DNA from: Phyllostachys edulis
Lineage: Eukaryota > Streptophyta > Magnoliopsida > Poales > Poaceae
Reading direction: 5' to 3'
NCBI GenBank assembly: GCA_036346405.1
Contig: CM070562.1
Location: forward strand, 68,033,482-68,097,481
DNA: 64,000 nucleotides
Below are positions 23,501-33,883 of the stretch, one piece after another. The translations under genes and the position numbers were made by a program. Numbering within the stretch: position 1 is the stretch's first letter; each line of letters starts with the position of its first letter. The notes under the pieces are model-generated. The model made no database searches. It had not been told where the DNA came from and saw only the letters and a program-made list of their open reading frames with translations.

Positions 23501-24686
23501 AACCAAGCATTATTGCGTACATCCACATGAGGGTATTGGGAACCCCTCTTGACTCAGTACATTGGCGTGTATTACCTCCGAGTCGCAGGCGGGTGTGAGT
23601 GTGTTGTGTTAAAACGGGATTTTTGTGTGTGTTGGGTGCGAGGGGTGGAGTTCCGGTCTAGGTTCTCCAGTCCTAAGGGTATCGGCAGTTGCTTTGGCTG
23701 GGCCGATATCCGACGCAATGTGTGGGTCCTGCGTGGGAGCCCTGTGTGCACACAAGGCGGTTCACGGAGGATTTTACCCATACGGGTGACTCGTAGTTAA
23801 TATGCAATAATGGAAAGGTCTCGTAGGACTTAGCCGGGCTAGCACACCTAAGGAAGTGTGCTTAATCGCGTGGCAACAAGGCGGTCCAACATGTGGGTAA
23901 AGTTGGACACCCCTGCAGGGTTAAATCTATTCGAATAGCCAAGTCCTTGGTTATGGACACGCTTGGGGAAGTCTTTCGAGAGTTAGACTATAACATTTTG
24001 ATAAAACTTGAGAATGGGTGGTACGAATGGGTAATTCGTGCTATTGTTGTGGTGGCTAGGGTTAGTCACCTCCAGGATGTTAAGGTTGATTTATATTATT
24101 GTCTTTGCTATTTGAACGATTTAAAAACTATTTTGATAAACTGCCTTCAATCTAATACATAATTGCAAATAAATGTGGCTTTTCGCAGAAAATAACTCTA
24201 TAGCCATTTCCTTGAAATCAGCTTGCATGTAGCTATGTATAGGTTGGATATGTAAGTCTTGCGAGTACAATTGTTATTGTACTCAGTTGCATTGTGTCTT
24301 TGCTGCATAGGAAGTTGACCCCCAAGGGGTTGACGAGTATGAGGCCGACTTCACTATGGACGACTAGCTTGAACGTTTCCGGTCAGTTGCCTTGTGGGTA
24401 AGGGCAACTGGTTGGCTTTTGGTTCTGCCATCTTTATGGCTTGTGTTTCCGCTGTTGCCTCTACTTTTGTTGTAAGACCTTAATGTAGGTTGAATCCATA
24501 TAAATTATGAAGTCTATAATAAAGCAAGAACTTGTGTATGGAATTGGTACTTAATTTTTGTGAGGTGTAAGTGTACTGCAGTTCTGGGAAGTACACATAC
24601 ACCGAGAGCGGGGAAATTTGATTTGGAATGCCAGGACCAGTGAAAAGGTTAAGCATTACAAATTAAATCGCCTGGCGGCTCTCACA
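20551..24686 (+). mobile_element. 3' LTR of element E (4136 bp, complete)
   Basis: It starts TGTAACATCCTGAATTTGG and ends GCGGCTCTCACA. The first ~620 bases (AT-rich, then GC-rich) have no counterpart in the 5' copy. Both exon-like modules are present (22967-23007 and 24311-24367). The conserved donor-like CAGGTAAGTTTCGG lies near 22370. Open frames in the 21030-22000 GC-rich block are shadows of repeat composition. Confidence 0.9.
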
Positions 24687-25077
24687 GTCATATTCCGAGT
24701 TTTTCAATAGAAAAATAATTCGGAATATTTCAGAAAATCCAAATTAGGGTATTTCTTTAGGGTTTCAACTTCCAAAGCCCATATCTTTTGCATCCGAACT
24801 CTGATTGAGTCCATTCAAATTCCTAAGTTCATATAAATTCAAGATATATTTATCTGAGATTTTTATTTAATTTTTGGAGTTTGTTTTAACTCTATTATTT
24901 ATTTATTTGGTTTATTTTCTTATTTGCGAGTAGACGTTGATACTTTGGGAAGCTTTGAGCAAGGAGGAGTACACCAAGATCAAGATCAATTTTAGGATTT
25001 ATTCCAAGGCAAGCTGTAATCCTTTGATCATATTGAACCTATGATTTTAAAAGTATATTGTTTTATACAATTGCATG
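24687..25077 (+). mobile_element. LTR fragment H
   Basis: It resembles the 36.0-36.4 kb part of LTR D (TTCTTTAGGGTTTCAACTTCC, ATAAATTCAAGAT, then a module and CCAAGGCAAGCTGTAATCC-TTTGATCATATTG). The module at 24934-24995 follows GCGAGTAG and reads VDTLGSFEQGGVHQDQDQF, then TAG. It lies between the end of E and the start of LTR C, as expected if element C inserted into this LTR. Its right-hand continuation was not found beyond 47451. Confidence 0.55.
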
Positions 25078-25934
25078 TGTCGGTGTTTTAGAACCGAACT
25101 TACGTAAAGATTGTTTGATTCGGGGGTTCCCCTAGGCTCAAAATCATGCAGAGAGGGAGACACGGGGATTTTTATACAGGTTCGAGCCTTCTCCTGAGAG
25201 AATAACAACCCTACTCCTGTGTGTATGTATTGAGTATGCTGGATTACAATATCAAGAGAAAGACTAGAATGATGCGCCTTGTGCCCTTGATTGTATTTCT
25301 GATTGCTCTCTGATCCCTCCTTGTGCCCTTGATTGTATTTCTGATTGCTCTCTGATCCCTCCTATTGTTATGATGATTCTGCCTTTTATACTGTCCTCGA
25401 AGTGTGCTGCTGTATCTCCAGTTTAAAGACCGCCTTAATGCATCAGATTGTGGAGCCATTGCTGGAGGTTATTGTGGGAGTAGTAAACGTTCCCACGCTG
25501 CCAGGCAGTTATCACCATAACAGGGAGTTAAATCGTGCCATTATTCTAGATAATAACAACGTAGTTTACTGTCCCATATCCTTAAATATGGTGTGAAAGA
25601 TTCCTTGATCGGCTAGGCCCACATGTCTGTAAGCCCTATTGACTAGGGACTGGTCGTAGAAGGTCTTACGACTAGGTGGTGGTCGTAGAAGAGCATACGG
25701 CCATAGACTGATCATAGTAGAATTTACGATCATGATATAGTCGCAGGAGGACTTACGACTATGGGGTAGTCGTAGGAGGACTTACGACTATGGGGTGGTC
25801 GTAGAAGGACTTACGACCTCCAGCTTCTCCCTTATGAATATTAAGGGGTATACTCAAGAATCATATGACGTCATTATTATCCATAATATGAATTATAGAT
25901 AAATAATTAAATGAGGATTATTATATCCTCATCA
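25078..25934 (-). mobile_element. 3' LTR of element C
   Basis: It is similar along its length to 46635-47451. The start shares TTTTTATACAGGTTC and the GAGAGAATAACAACCCTACTCCT stretch; the middle shares the 29-bp dyad array; the end shares TAAGGGGTATACT and the CATAAT..GAATTA..GATAAATAATTAAAT stretch. A short direct duplication of TTGTGCCCTTGATTGTATTT lies at about 25280-25365. Confidence 0.8.
25653..25818. repeat. 29-bp-period dyad array in LTR C (left copy)
   Basis: GTCGTAGAAGGACTTACGAC-type units begin near 25653, 25682, 25710, 25740, 25769 and 25799. The arms GTCGTA and TACGAC are reverse complements around a GAAGGACT-like loop, with CTATGGGGTG-like spacers. Confidence 0.85.
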
Positions 25935-25950
25935 TCTAGCCCCCCAGCTT
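25935..25950 (-). other. Polypurine tract of element C
   Basis: On the minus strand AAGCTGGGGGGCTAGA directly precedes the LTR start TGATGAGGATAT. This supports the minus orientation. Confidence 0.6.
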
Positions 25951-26340
25951 CAAGTGAAAATAACTGAAAAAGGATTTGTAGATGATCTTACAACCAGTGG
26001 GTTGTCGTAGAATAGTGGTCAAAGGAAAAACTCTTCGACTGTTGTTTCATTTGACCAGAAATTAACTTGGTCAGGAAGGTTGTAGAATAAACTTACGACT
26101 CACAAGGTGGTCGTAGAAGATCTTACGATCGTCGGAAGTAAAAAAACTTTCCGATTGCTGTTGCATTTGACCAAAAGGACTTGGTTAAGAAGGTAATTTT
26201 GCTTGTGGTGTAAAGACTGGCTTGTTTTTCTCGAGCAGACAAATTTAAGAATCTCAATTGACTCTCATATACATGTCTGTTGGAGCGGTTCTCAAAACAT
26301 TGGCAACCGTTGGGTAGCCACGTTTTTAACTTCAGGCGTG
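25951..26340 (+). other. Region upstream of the antisense gene in element C
   Basis: It has further GTCGTA/TTACGAC half-sites (near 26004, 26079 and 26110), and TTGACCAGAA and TTTGACCAAAAGG repeats. No ORF is supported. It probably holds upstream regulatory DNA for the gene starting at 26492. Confidence 0.35.
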
Positions 26341-26343
26341 CGG

Positions 26344-26352
26344 TTATAAATA
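26344..26352 (+). promoter_or_regulatory. TATA box of the antisense gene
   Basis: TTATAAATA lies in GGTTATAAATATTCACC, about 140 bases before the ATG at 26492. The spacing is normal for a plant RNA polymerase II promoter. An in-frame upstream ATG at 26372 is also possible. Confidence 0.5.
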
Positions 26353-26491
26353 TTCACCGTGGGTGAGACTTATGCTTTTTACCTTTCCCCAAATCGTTCT
26401 CACTGTTCAAGCTTTTGGGTTATCTGCCACCGACCAAATTGACCCCTCTCCTCTAATCTTTCCAAATCCAAATCTCCCACTTTTGAGAGAG

Positions 26492-27649
26492 ATGGCCGGA
26501 GCCGTTTCCCAGTGGGCCGAATCGGAGATGAATGTGACCAAGATAAAGGCTTTGGTCGTCGTCCAGAAGATCCCAACGAGCCAGTTCGTGAAGTGGATCA
26601 AGGCTGCTGGGTAGCATTGGCCGTCGGGGAAGATTGGGCAAATCCCTGTCTTCCAGGCGTTCTGTGAGTGTGGCCTTTGATTGCCCGCTCACCCTTTCCT
26701 TACATTTGTACTCGAACACTTTCGGGTGGAGTTGGTGAAACTTGTTCCCAATTCCATCACGTTGTTGGGCTTGTTCGTGTACCTGTGCAAGGCCTACCTG
26801 GGGATGTCGTCCGACCTGGAGTTGTTCCAGTACTTCTATGGAATGACCAGGCTGACTAGAGTCGCCGGTAGTTGCAGTCTGAAGCTCCACGACGAGAAAT
26901 CGAAGGAGTACATTCAGATGTTCACCAGGTCGTCGTGGCCAGGTTGGAAGAAGAGGTGGTTCTATTGGGAGATAACCAATGAGGACAGCCTCTCCTTCGT
27001 CAGAAAGCTGGCCGAGAAGATCTCCGCTTGGGATTCGACTCCCAAGGATCTTGGTCGGATTGCCCCCTTCATTCAAGCCATCAAAGACTTGAAGGAAGAG
27101 GGGCTTACCGGATGGCACGTGGTGAAGGATTTCATCACGTGCCACATCAACCCTTTGAAGAAGGGGGCTCATCCGATGTGGAGGTACTCGGGGCCGCAAG
27201 ACCCGACCAGGGACTACGAGAAGGGTAAGTAAACTCCCAGCTTTAGCCTTCTTTTGTTGATTTTGATTTTGGCTTATTGGAAGTTTTACTTGTTCCTGCA
27301 GACCTCTCACAAGAGGAGGTTGACGCTCGGGTCAAGCTTATTTGTGAGAAGCCCCCGCCATCGAACGCGGCGGTTTCTCAAATCCTGGCGATCTTGTCTC
27401 CAAAGGACAAGATGGAGCGCCTAAAGGTAATCAAGAGCTGATTTCATCTTTAGGACTTTGTAGTCGTAGAAAAACTTACGACTAGGAGGTTGTCGTAGAA
27501 AAGCTTACGACATGGTGATGGTCGTAGAAAAACTTACGACTACTCTGTAATATCTCTCTTCCTGATTTCTGCAGAAAGTAGGCATGGAGAACCGTCGGGA
27601 TGATGAAGAAGTCGAACTGATGGTCATTACGCGCAAGAGAGCGCTTTGA
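26492..27649 (+). pseudogene. Antisense ORF of element C (putative gypsy-type transposon domain, PF04195-like)
   Basis: The gene is on the plus strand, opposite to element C. Exon 1 (26492-27224) has LPAHPFLTFVLEHFRVELV, LVPNSITLLGLFVYLCKAYL and WPGWKKRWFYWEI, which I associate with the plant 'putative gypsy type transposon' domain family. Intron 1 is 27225-27301 (GTAAGT...CCTGCAG), exon 2 27302-27426, intron 2 27427-27574 (GTAATC...TCTGCAG), exon 3 from 27575 (KVGMENRRDDEEVELMVI) to TGA at 27647-27649. Reading frame holds across both introns. Exon 1 has two in-frame stops (26612-26614 and 26678-26680) and exon 3 appears frameshifted near 27645, so it is a pseudogene. Extra antisense ORFs before the 3' LTR are known in some plant gypsy lineages; their role is unknown. 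Confidence 0.7.
27463..27540. repeat. Three 29-bp dyad units inside intron 2 of the antisense gene
   Basis: GTCGTAGAAAAACTTACGAC and two close variants start at 27463, 27492 and 27521, the same unit and exactly the same 29-bp period as in the LTR C arrays. They fill about half of the 148-bp intron. Confidence 0.85.
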
Positions 27650-27966
27650 TTCTCCTCGCCAAGAGGCGCCGACTGCTCAAGTCATCGACAAGGAGGCGCA
27701 AGTTTGAGCTCTTTTGACCCGACTAGGCCTATTGCAAAATTTGCTGTAGATTTGGCTGCAGCAGCAGAGGTTGTGGCGGTCGAAGCGCTCGAGCCTCTCA
27801 AGCGCAAAGCCCCCAAGACCAAGATACCCTTTTATTATGACAATAAGATTTTCGTAGTTTCTGTCTCTCGTGGCTTTGTCAGGCAACTAGAAAAGGAGAA
27901 CTGAAAGAGTTTTATGTCTTTTGTGAAGAAAACTGCTGTGCCAGCAGTACCTGTGGTCGAGGGTCA
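27650..27966 (+). other. Decayed continuation of element C up to CACTA-1
   Basis: It has a short frame (27704-27904) with LAAAAEVVAVEALEPLKRKA, an Ala/Glu-rich stretch plausibly the frameshifted C-terminal part of the antisense gene. It ends where CACTA-1 begins at 27967. Nothing else is recognised. Confidence 0.4.
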
Positions 27967-27999
27967 CTACTATAAAAAGAGGCTATAGCAGACGCCCTA

Positions 28000-28370
28000 T
28001 CATAGACGGTTAAAATGGAACCGTCTGTGTTGGGTCTGTCGGGCCTATCACAGACGGTTTGATCTACAAACCGTCTGTGATACTGAGTCTATACTCAGTA
28101 TCACAGACAGTTCTATTGAAGAACTGTCGGTGATAGTATCACAGACGGTTCTATTATAGAACCGTCTGTGATAATCTCCGGTATCACAGACAGTTGTATT
28201 AAAAAACCGTCGGTGATAGTATCATAGAATGTTCTTTAATAGAACCGTCTGTGATAGTCTCCGGTATCACAGACGGTTGTCAACAAAGACCGTCTGTGAA
28301 CTATCACCGACGGTTCTACAAAAGAACCATCTGTGATAGTACGTATCACAGACGGTTTGTAATTCAACCG
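28000..28370. repeat. Subterminal hairpin repeats of CACTA-1
   Basis: About ten ATCACAGACGGTT and AACCGTCTGTGAT motifs in opposing pairs are separated by 5-10 bases or by short linkers, forming consecutive hairpins. CACTA subterminal repeats of this kind are transposase (TNPA/TNP1) binding sites in studied elements. Confidence 0.85.
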
Positions 28371-29291
28371 CCTCGTGATATCCCTCAAAGACATAAAGTT
28401 CCCAATGCATCGCACCCTAGCCCATTCCCATTTGAGCCGCCGCCACAAGGTCCTCCCCCCATTGCACCGCCGACAGAGGAAACTGTCTTAATATCATCTC
28501 CTCCTTCAGCAAGTTTGTTATCTACAAGTAAGTTAGATAATTATTAATCCCTATTGTCAAGCTAGTTATCTTATACAATAGCTTTGCTTTAGTTGGGATT
28601 GAAGAATGACCTTGTTATTCTGAAATATATGACCTTTAGAAATACTCGCAAATTCATTTGTGTAGCTTACAGCTTGAAATGCTCTTGAAGAAATCGGTCT
28701 TTTTTAGAAGCATTACCTCAAATGGAGCCCATCGAAGGTTTATATGAATACCAAGAATTAGTGGAAATTCAATGCAAAGTTTGTAAAAGGAGCGGATTGT
28801 TGTTATAATAATTGGCTATTACATTATTCTATAGGATTACTAGAAAAATAAAGTTCTTTTACCCTCGCTTTGGATGAGATCTAGTTTTTCGACTTTTTTG
28901 TTCTTTGGAAAATTGGAGGTTTGTAGTACTCGACAAATCACTTAATCATTTTTCCATGAAAATTGAACGTGTAACCATTCGCATAACAAGAAGCTATCTT
29001 ATGAATCCCAAATCTAATTATCTCAATTCATTATACATTGCATCTTGTTAATCATTTTGGAATTGGAAGAAACCTGTAAAAGCATTTGAATGAAGCAGGT
29101 GTTTTTAATACTGTTTCCGACTATGATTAAATGTTCTATTCTTGATTAATACACATATCCTTGATTCACATGGTGGATAAATTCGTGCAACATGTTACAA
29201 TTCGGTGCTTGATCAGTTTATGACCTTATTGAGGTTGGTAAGGTGTACTTGATATCTAATTTGACACTAATTTGTTACATGTGTAGCGTAG
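28371..29291 (+). other. 5' exon-like segment and intron-like DNA of CACTA-1
   Basis: 28371-28527 is proline-rich in one frame (FEPPPQGPPPIAPPTEE) and ends at a donor-like CAA|GTAAGT at 28528. 28530-29280 is AT-rich with no supported gene, consistent with a first intron ending before the TNP2 start at 29292 (GTGTAGCGTAG). Confidence 0.4.
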
Positions 29292-31104
29292 ATGGACCGA
29301 AACTGGATGTACGATGTGAACCGTGTGAGTCAAGAGTACATTAATGGCGTGGTTGCTTTTAGAAGAGCCCGAAAGGGATATGTTGAAGAAGGGATAAAAT
29401 TTATGTATTGTCCATGCATTGATTGCGGTAATCTGAAGATGTTTAACAACCCGACGCAGATAGAAGCGCACTTGATTCGAAGGGGTTTCAAAAAAGGGTA
29501 TACATGTTGGACCAGTCACGGTGAAGAGCAGATTACACATGAAGTTAGTAATGACGACATCGTCAAGGAAGTCAACGATATGCCGGATGTGGACTATGCT
29601 TTTGATGAGGATAGGTCGCACGATGATAATCTGGATCAGATGCTACGCAATGCAGAAGAGAACTACAGTGAGAGAGAGTTTTGTAAATTTGAGGGCTTAA
29701 TGGAGGACTCGGTGAGACCTTTGTTCCCTAGCTGCAAGCCGGAATACACAAGGTTGTCAACTGTGATTGAACTGCTGAAATTGAAGGCGAGCAATGGTTG
29801 GTCCGATAAGAGTTTCACGGCGTTGTTAGGTCTCCTAGCGGACATCCTTCCGGAGGGAAACGTGTTGCCCAGCACCACCTACCAAGCAAAGAAGGTTCTT
29901 TGTCCATCGGGAATGGAAGTAGAAAGAATACATGCATGTCCAAATGATTGTATCCTCTACCGTAAAGAGTATGCAGACATGCATATATGTCCTGTGTGCA
30001 AAGCATCCCGATACAAGCGTCAAAATATTGCTAAGGTGAAGCAAGGACCTATTGCTAAGATGTTATGGTATTTGCCTGTGATCCCACGTTTGAAGCGTTT
30101 ATTTGCGAACACAAAGGAGGCAAGATTGCTGCGTTGGCACTCGGAGGAGCGTAAGAAAGATGGAAAGCTAAGATACCCTGCTGATTCTGCCTAGTGGAGA
30201 AATTTCGATCGGAGCTTCGAAGGGTTCGGTGTGGAACCGAGGAACATAAGGTTAGAATGAATCCTTTCGGTAACATGAGCAGCCGACATAGTACCTGGCC
30301 CGTGAATCTATGTATGTACAACCTTCCTCCTTGGCTGTGTATGAAGCGGAAGTACATTTTGATGTCACTACTTATCCAAGGGCCGAAGCAACCTGGGAAT
30401 GATATTGATGTGTACCTAGCACCATTGCTAGAAGATCTTGTGACACTGTGGAACGAAGGGGTACAGGTATGGGATGCGTACAAATGAGAGAACTTCACTT
30501 TATGCACCATGTTGTTCTACACTATCAATGATTTTCCTACCCTTGGTAACCTGTCGGGCTTCAGTACGAAAGGAGTCAAAGCCTGTCTGCACTACTTAGA
30601 TGCTACGGAGAGTGTATGGTTGAACAACTTGCGCAAAACTATGTATATGTGTCACCGTAGGTTCCTTCCCAGGAGTCACCCATACCGCAAAGATGAAGAA
30701 ACAATTCGACGGAAATAAGGAGGACAGTTCAGTTCCAAGGGCTTTTAGAGGGAAAGAGGTATATGATATGGTTAAGGATATCGATGTTGTGCTTGGGAAG
30801 GGACGTAAATTAAAAACCCGTTAGAAGAACATCCGAAGAAGCGGTCAATTTTTGGGACTTGCCTTATTGGGAGCACTTAGAAGTTCGCCATCGCATCGAC
30901 GTCATGCACGTGGAGAAGAATGTATGTGATAGCTTGATTGGTCTCTTACTGAACATTAGTGGCAAAACAAAGGATGGTGTTAACACACAGCGTGACTTGG
31001 TTGATATGAACATAAGGACCGAGTTAGCACCGAAAGAGACCGATAAAGGACGAACATACCTTCCACCAGCTTTGCTACACTCTGTCCAAGGCCGAGAGAA
31101 ATGA
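29292..31104 (+). pseudogene. TNP2-type CACTA transposase, broken
   Basis: The ATG at 29292 begins MDRNWMY. Residues ~1-75 match the transposase-associated domain (YCPCIDCGN cysteines, HLIRRGFKKGYT). Then come CPSGMEVERIHACPNDCILY and HICPVCKASRY zinc-binding-like motifs, and the TNP2 catalytic region (PF02992-like): MNPFGNMSSRHSTWPV, YNLPPWLCMKRKYI, PGNDIDVYLAPLLEDL, NDFPTLGNLSGF. Breaks: TAG at 30192-30194, a frame change near 30255 that also removes the residues normally just before NPFG (including a conserved Asp), TGA at 30485-30487, and further stops after 30718. It cannot make a working transposase. Confidence 0.85.
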
Positions 31105-31154
31105 ACTTGTCATTATTGTCATCAGTAGCTTGTCCACTAAGTTCATATATGGAT

Positions 31155-31290
31155 GGGCCTATCACAGACGGTTCTATTAATAAACCGTCCGTGATGTGGG
31201 ACATCACGGACGGTTTATTAATAGAACCGTCTGTGATGTGGGCATATCACAGACGGTTTATTAATAGAACCGTCTATGATAGGCCTTCAT
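31155..31290. repeat. Internal block of CACTA subterminal-type hairpins
   Basis: Three clean pairs of CACAGACGGTT / AACCGTCTGTGAT flank TATTAATA loops. The same block lies at 63424-63665 of CACTA-2, in both cases just upstream of the GC-rich leader of the TNP1-type gene. Confidence 0.85.
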
Positions 31291-31309
31291 AACCCTACGC
31301 CTCGTCCAT

Positions 31310-31708
31310 TTATATCCCTAGTGCCGCCCATTCCTCTCCCCAGTACTTAGCCCACTCAGCTCTCGCGCGCTTCTTCGCCTCCTCTAAGGTTCGCCCGTTC
31401 ACCTCCCCGTGTCGGCCTCCTCCCCTGCACCGTCGCCTCCAACCTCGACGCCGCTGCCCCCGACCTCGACGACGCCGCCGTCCCTGACATCGATGACGCA
31501 GCCGCCGCCTCGACGTGCGGCCTCCTCCTCGTGTCGGTGTCCTCCCTCTGCCAGCCTCCTCCCCGCGTCGTCCTCCTCCCCGTGTCAGCTTCCTCCCCTG
31601 CACTGGCCTCCTCCCCGTGGCCCCTCCCCTGCACTGGCCTCCTTCCCCGCGCCATCCTCCTCCCCGCGTCATCCTCCTCCCTGCACCGGCCTCCTCCTTG
31701 CACTGTGA
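31310..31708 (+). other. GC-rich leader of the TNP1-type gene in CACTA-1
   Basis: A CCTCC/CCGCC-rich segment starts near TTTATATCCCTAGTGCCGCCC. Open frames on both strands are Ser/Pro or Arg/Gly repeats from base composition, so I do not call a protein. CACTA-2 has a comparable GC-rich segment at 63000-63400 in the same relative place, which suggests a transcribed 5' region. Confidence 0.4.
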
Positions 31709-32115
31709 GTATTGCAACAAAAGAATGTTAATTATATATCTTTGATAATCTGTGAATTGAATGAACAAAAGAATGTTAATTATATATCTTTGATAATTTG
31801 TATCCATGTATGCACAAAAGAATGTTAATTATATATCTTTGATAATATGTGAATTGAATGAACAAAAGAGTGTTAATTATATATCTATGATAATCTTTGA
31901 TAATCTGTGAATTTGATAGTGTTTGATAATCTTTGATAATCTGTGAATTGAATGAACAAAATAATGCTAATTATATATCTTTGATAATCAGATCCATGTA
32001 TGCACAAAAGAATGTGAATTATATATCTTTGATAATCTGTGAATTTGATAGTCTTTGATAATCTGTGAATTGAATGGACAAAACAATGTTAATTATATAT
32101 CTTTGATAATCTGTA
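31709..32115. repeat. AT-rich tandem repeat in intron-like DNA of CACTA-1
   Basis: About seven copies of an ~50-bp unit containing ACAAAAGAATGTTAATTATA and TATCTTTGATAATCTGTG, with deletions between copies. 32116-32562 is AT-rich with no supported gene. Confidence 0.75.
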
Positions 32116-32562
32116 TCTTTGATAAGGCTTATTGCTGAAATGATATTGTGATTATCTTGATATCATTGCTATGTTCTGTTTTTCATAACAGATTGTCTTC
32201 TATTGTCTCAGTGGATATGTTGACTCTGATAGTCAATTTGATATACTGTTAATTGGTTACTTTCGGTTGAAAGCTAGTTATTCTGATTCTTCTGGTTCTT
32301 TTGCAACTTTCCTTCTGAGAGCACAAACTATCATCAATCTTTTGCAACTGTGTTAATTTCGCTCATATACATGTCGATATGTTTAGTATTTCAATCAATT
32401 TAAATGACTTGAATGATTTACATTTGATTATGTTAATTTGGTCATTTAAATGTTGTTGGATTAATGCTTTATTGTTTCATATTTGCTGGAATTAATTATG
32501 ATTATTTGCTAACATTGCACATGTTGAGCGTTTGTACCTTATATAGATAGCCAGTAAGCGAG

Positions 32563-33715
32563 ATGGCAGAGGCGCCGTCTTCGCCGCCGTCACCGACGCC
32601 GCAGATGGCAGAGGCGCTGTCTTCGCCACCGTCACCGACGCCGCAGATGGTAGAGGCGTCGTCTTCGCCGCCGTCACCGACGATAATGATACGTAAGCGA
32701 GATGGCAGAGGAAAATCGAAATTGCCTGCGGGCCGACTGATCATCACGGAGGTTAGTGATGTTGGGGTCCCTCTGAGTCTCGTGAGCTCAGCGGTGAGAT
32801 TCCGGACCATTTGCAGGATACTTGCAAGGGAACGGGTCCCTATCACCACACCAAAGTGGAAGTCTCTGACGAATGCTCAGAGAGGCGCGCTGTGGACAGA
32901 ACTTTCAAGCAAGCTCACTATCCCAGAAGCAGACATGGCACACATGGAACGGCATGCGTTGCTCTCGATGGGTCAAGCGTGGAGGAACTTCAAGAGCATT
33001 CTTGTCATGAGGTACGTGAACAAGGGTGAGATGCCCTTCACGAAGTATGGATTCTTGACGCGAGAAACATGGGACGCCTTTGTGGCTATGAAGACGACGG
33101 CCGAATTTATGGCGCAAAGTGCGGCGCACAAAGCTCTCCAGACACGAAACACTCACCACCACAGACTCGGCACCGCTGGGTACGTGGCTAAATCCACGCA
33201 ATGGGTGGCGGAGGAGAATCCATTTCACGATATCACGCATCGTTCCAAAGCACAAGTCTTGTCTTGGCACATCTCTTTACAAACCCGCGGACTGTGAAGT
33301 GTCCCAACGTGTGGTAAATATGTCGAACTACCTAGTTGTTTATAAGTCCATAACTTCATAGTGTCTATAATAACATGATGACCTCTTGCGGCGTGAATTG
33401 ACTGTCCAAACTTCCCAAGGCTCCTTCCATGCAGACAGGGAGAATGATATACTATCTACGGCCCTAGGAAACAAGGAGCACCCGGGTCGCACGCGAGGCA
33501 AGGGGGTTAACGTACCTTGGAGGGATGGATTCGTAGACGACTACTACACGTATAGGAGTAGGAAGAGATCCAAGGCCGAGTACGACAAAGTGTTGGAACA
33601 GGTGCTTACTGCAAAATTTCAAGGACATATAGCAAGATTGGAGGATCAACTAAATCAAGTACTCCTCAACCAGACGCAAGCCGCCCCCGTTACTTTGGGA
33701 ACCCGTCCTCCTTGA
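32563..33715 (+). pseudogene. TNP1-type (Transposase_24-like) protein of CACTA-1
   Basis: The ATG at 32563 opens three in-frame 42-base repeats encoding MAEAPSSPPSPTPQ-like units, then a basic segment and the DNA-binding-type domain: TPKWKSLTNAQRGALWTELS, ALLSMGQAWRNFKSILVMRY, TRETWDAFVAMKTTAEF. After ENPFHDIT the frame departs from the CACTA-2 homologue (a frameshift near 33240), with the correct frame resuming as SQRVVNMSNYLVV. A further exon (about 33386-33715) has NVPWRDGFVDDYYTYRSRKR and a coiled-coil-like ARLEDQLNQVLLNQT. In En/Spm, TNPA/TNP1 proteins bind the subterminal repeats. Confidence 0.7.
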
Positions 33716-33883
33716 CATTGGAGTAGCATCGCGTCCACGAAAGATTGTGATCATGACGACGTCCAATTACTTATTGACGACATCAAGGTAATGTACATCT
33801 CTGGAATGCGACAAAGATAGACCTATAGGACGCCTTACTAATTGCGTATCGTTTTGTAGGAGCCGACGCCCTGCAAGCTCCTA

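Larger units (their letters stand above)
12718..24686 (+). mobile_element. Ty3/gypsy retrotransposon E (Tekay/Del-like), integrase lost
   Basis: Plus-strand element: 5' LTR (12718-16254, lacking its first ~620 bases), PBS (16260-16272), gag (16755-17510), pol up to RNase H (to 19457), about 1.1 kb of unrelated DNA (19458-20550), and a complete 3' LTR (20551-24686). The two LTRs align over ~3.5 kb with scattered substitutions and small indels, so insertion is not recent. 12718 corresponds to 21169 in the 3' LTR. Integrase and a normal PPT are absent, so the element cannot move alone. Confidence 0.85.

Noticed and set aside
26453..27310. 285-residue minus-strand frame opposite the antisense gene of element C
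   Set aside because: The plus strand has a recognisable domain, TATA box and introns; the minus frame has no recognisable domain and is a shadow.
31310..31807. 165-residue Gly/Arg-rich minus-strand frame
   Set aside because: It comes from repeated CCTCC/GGAGG tracts in the CACTA leader; low complexity in all frames.
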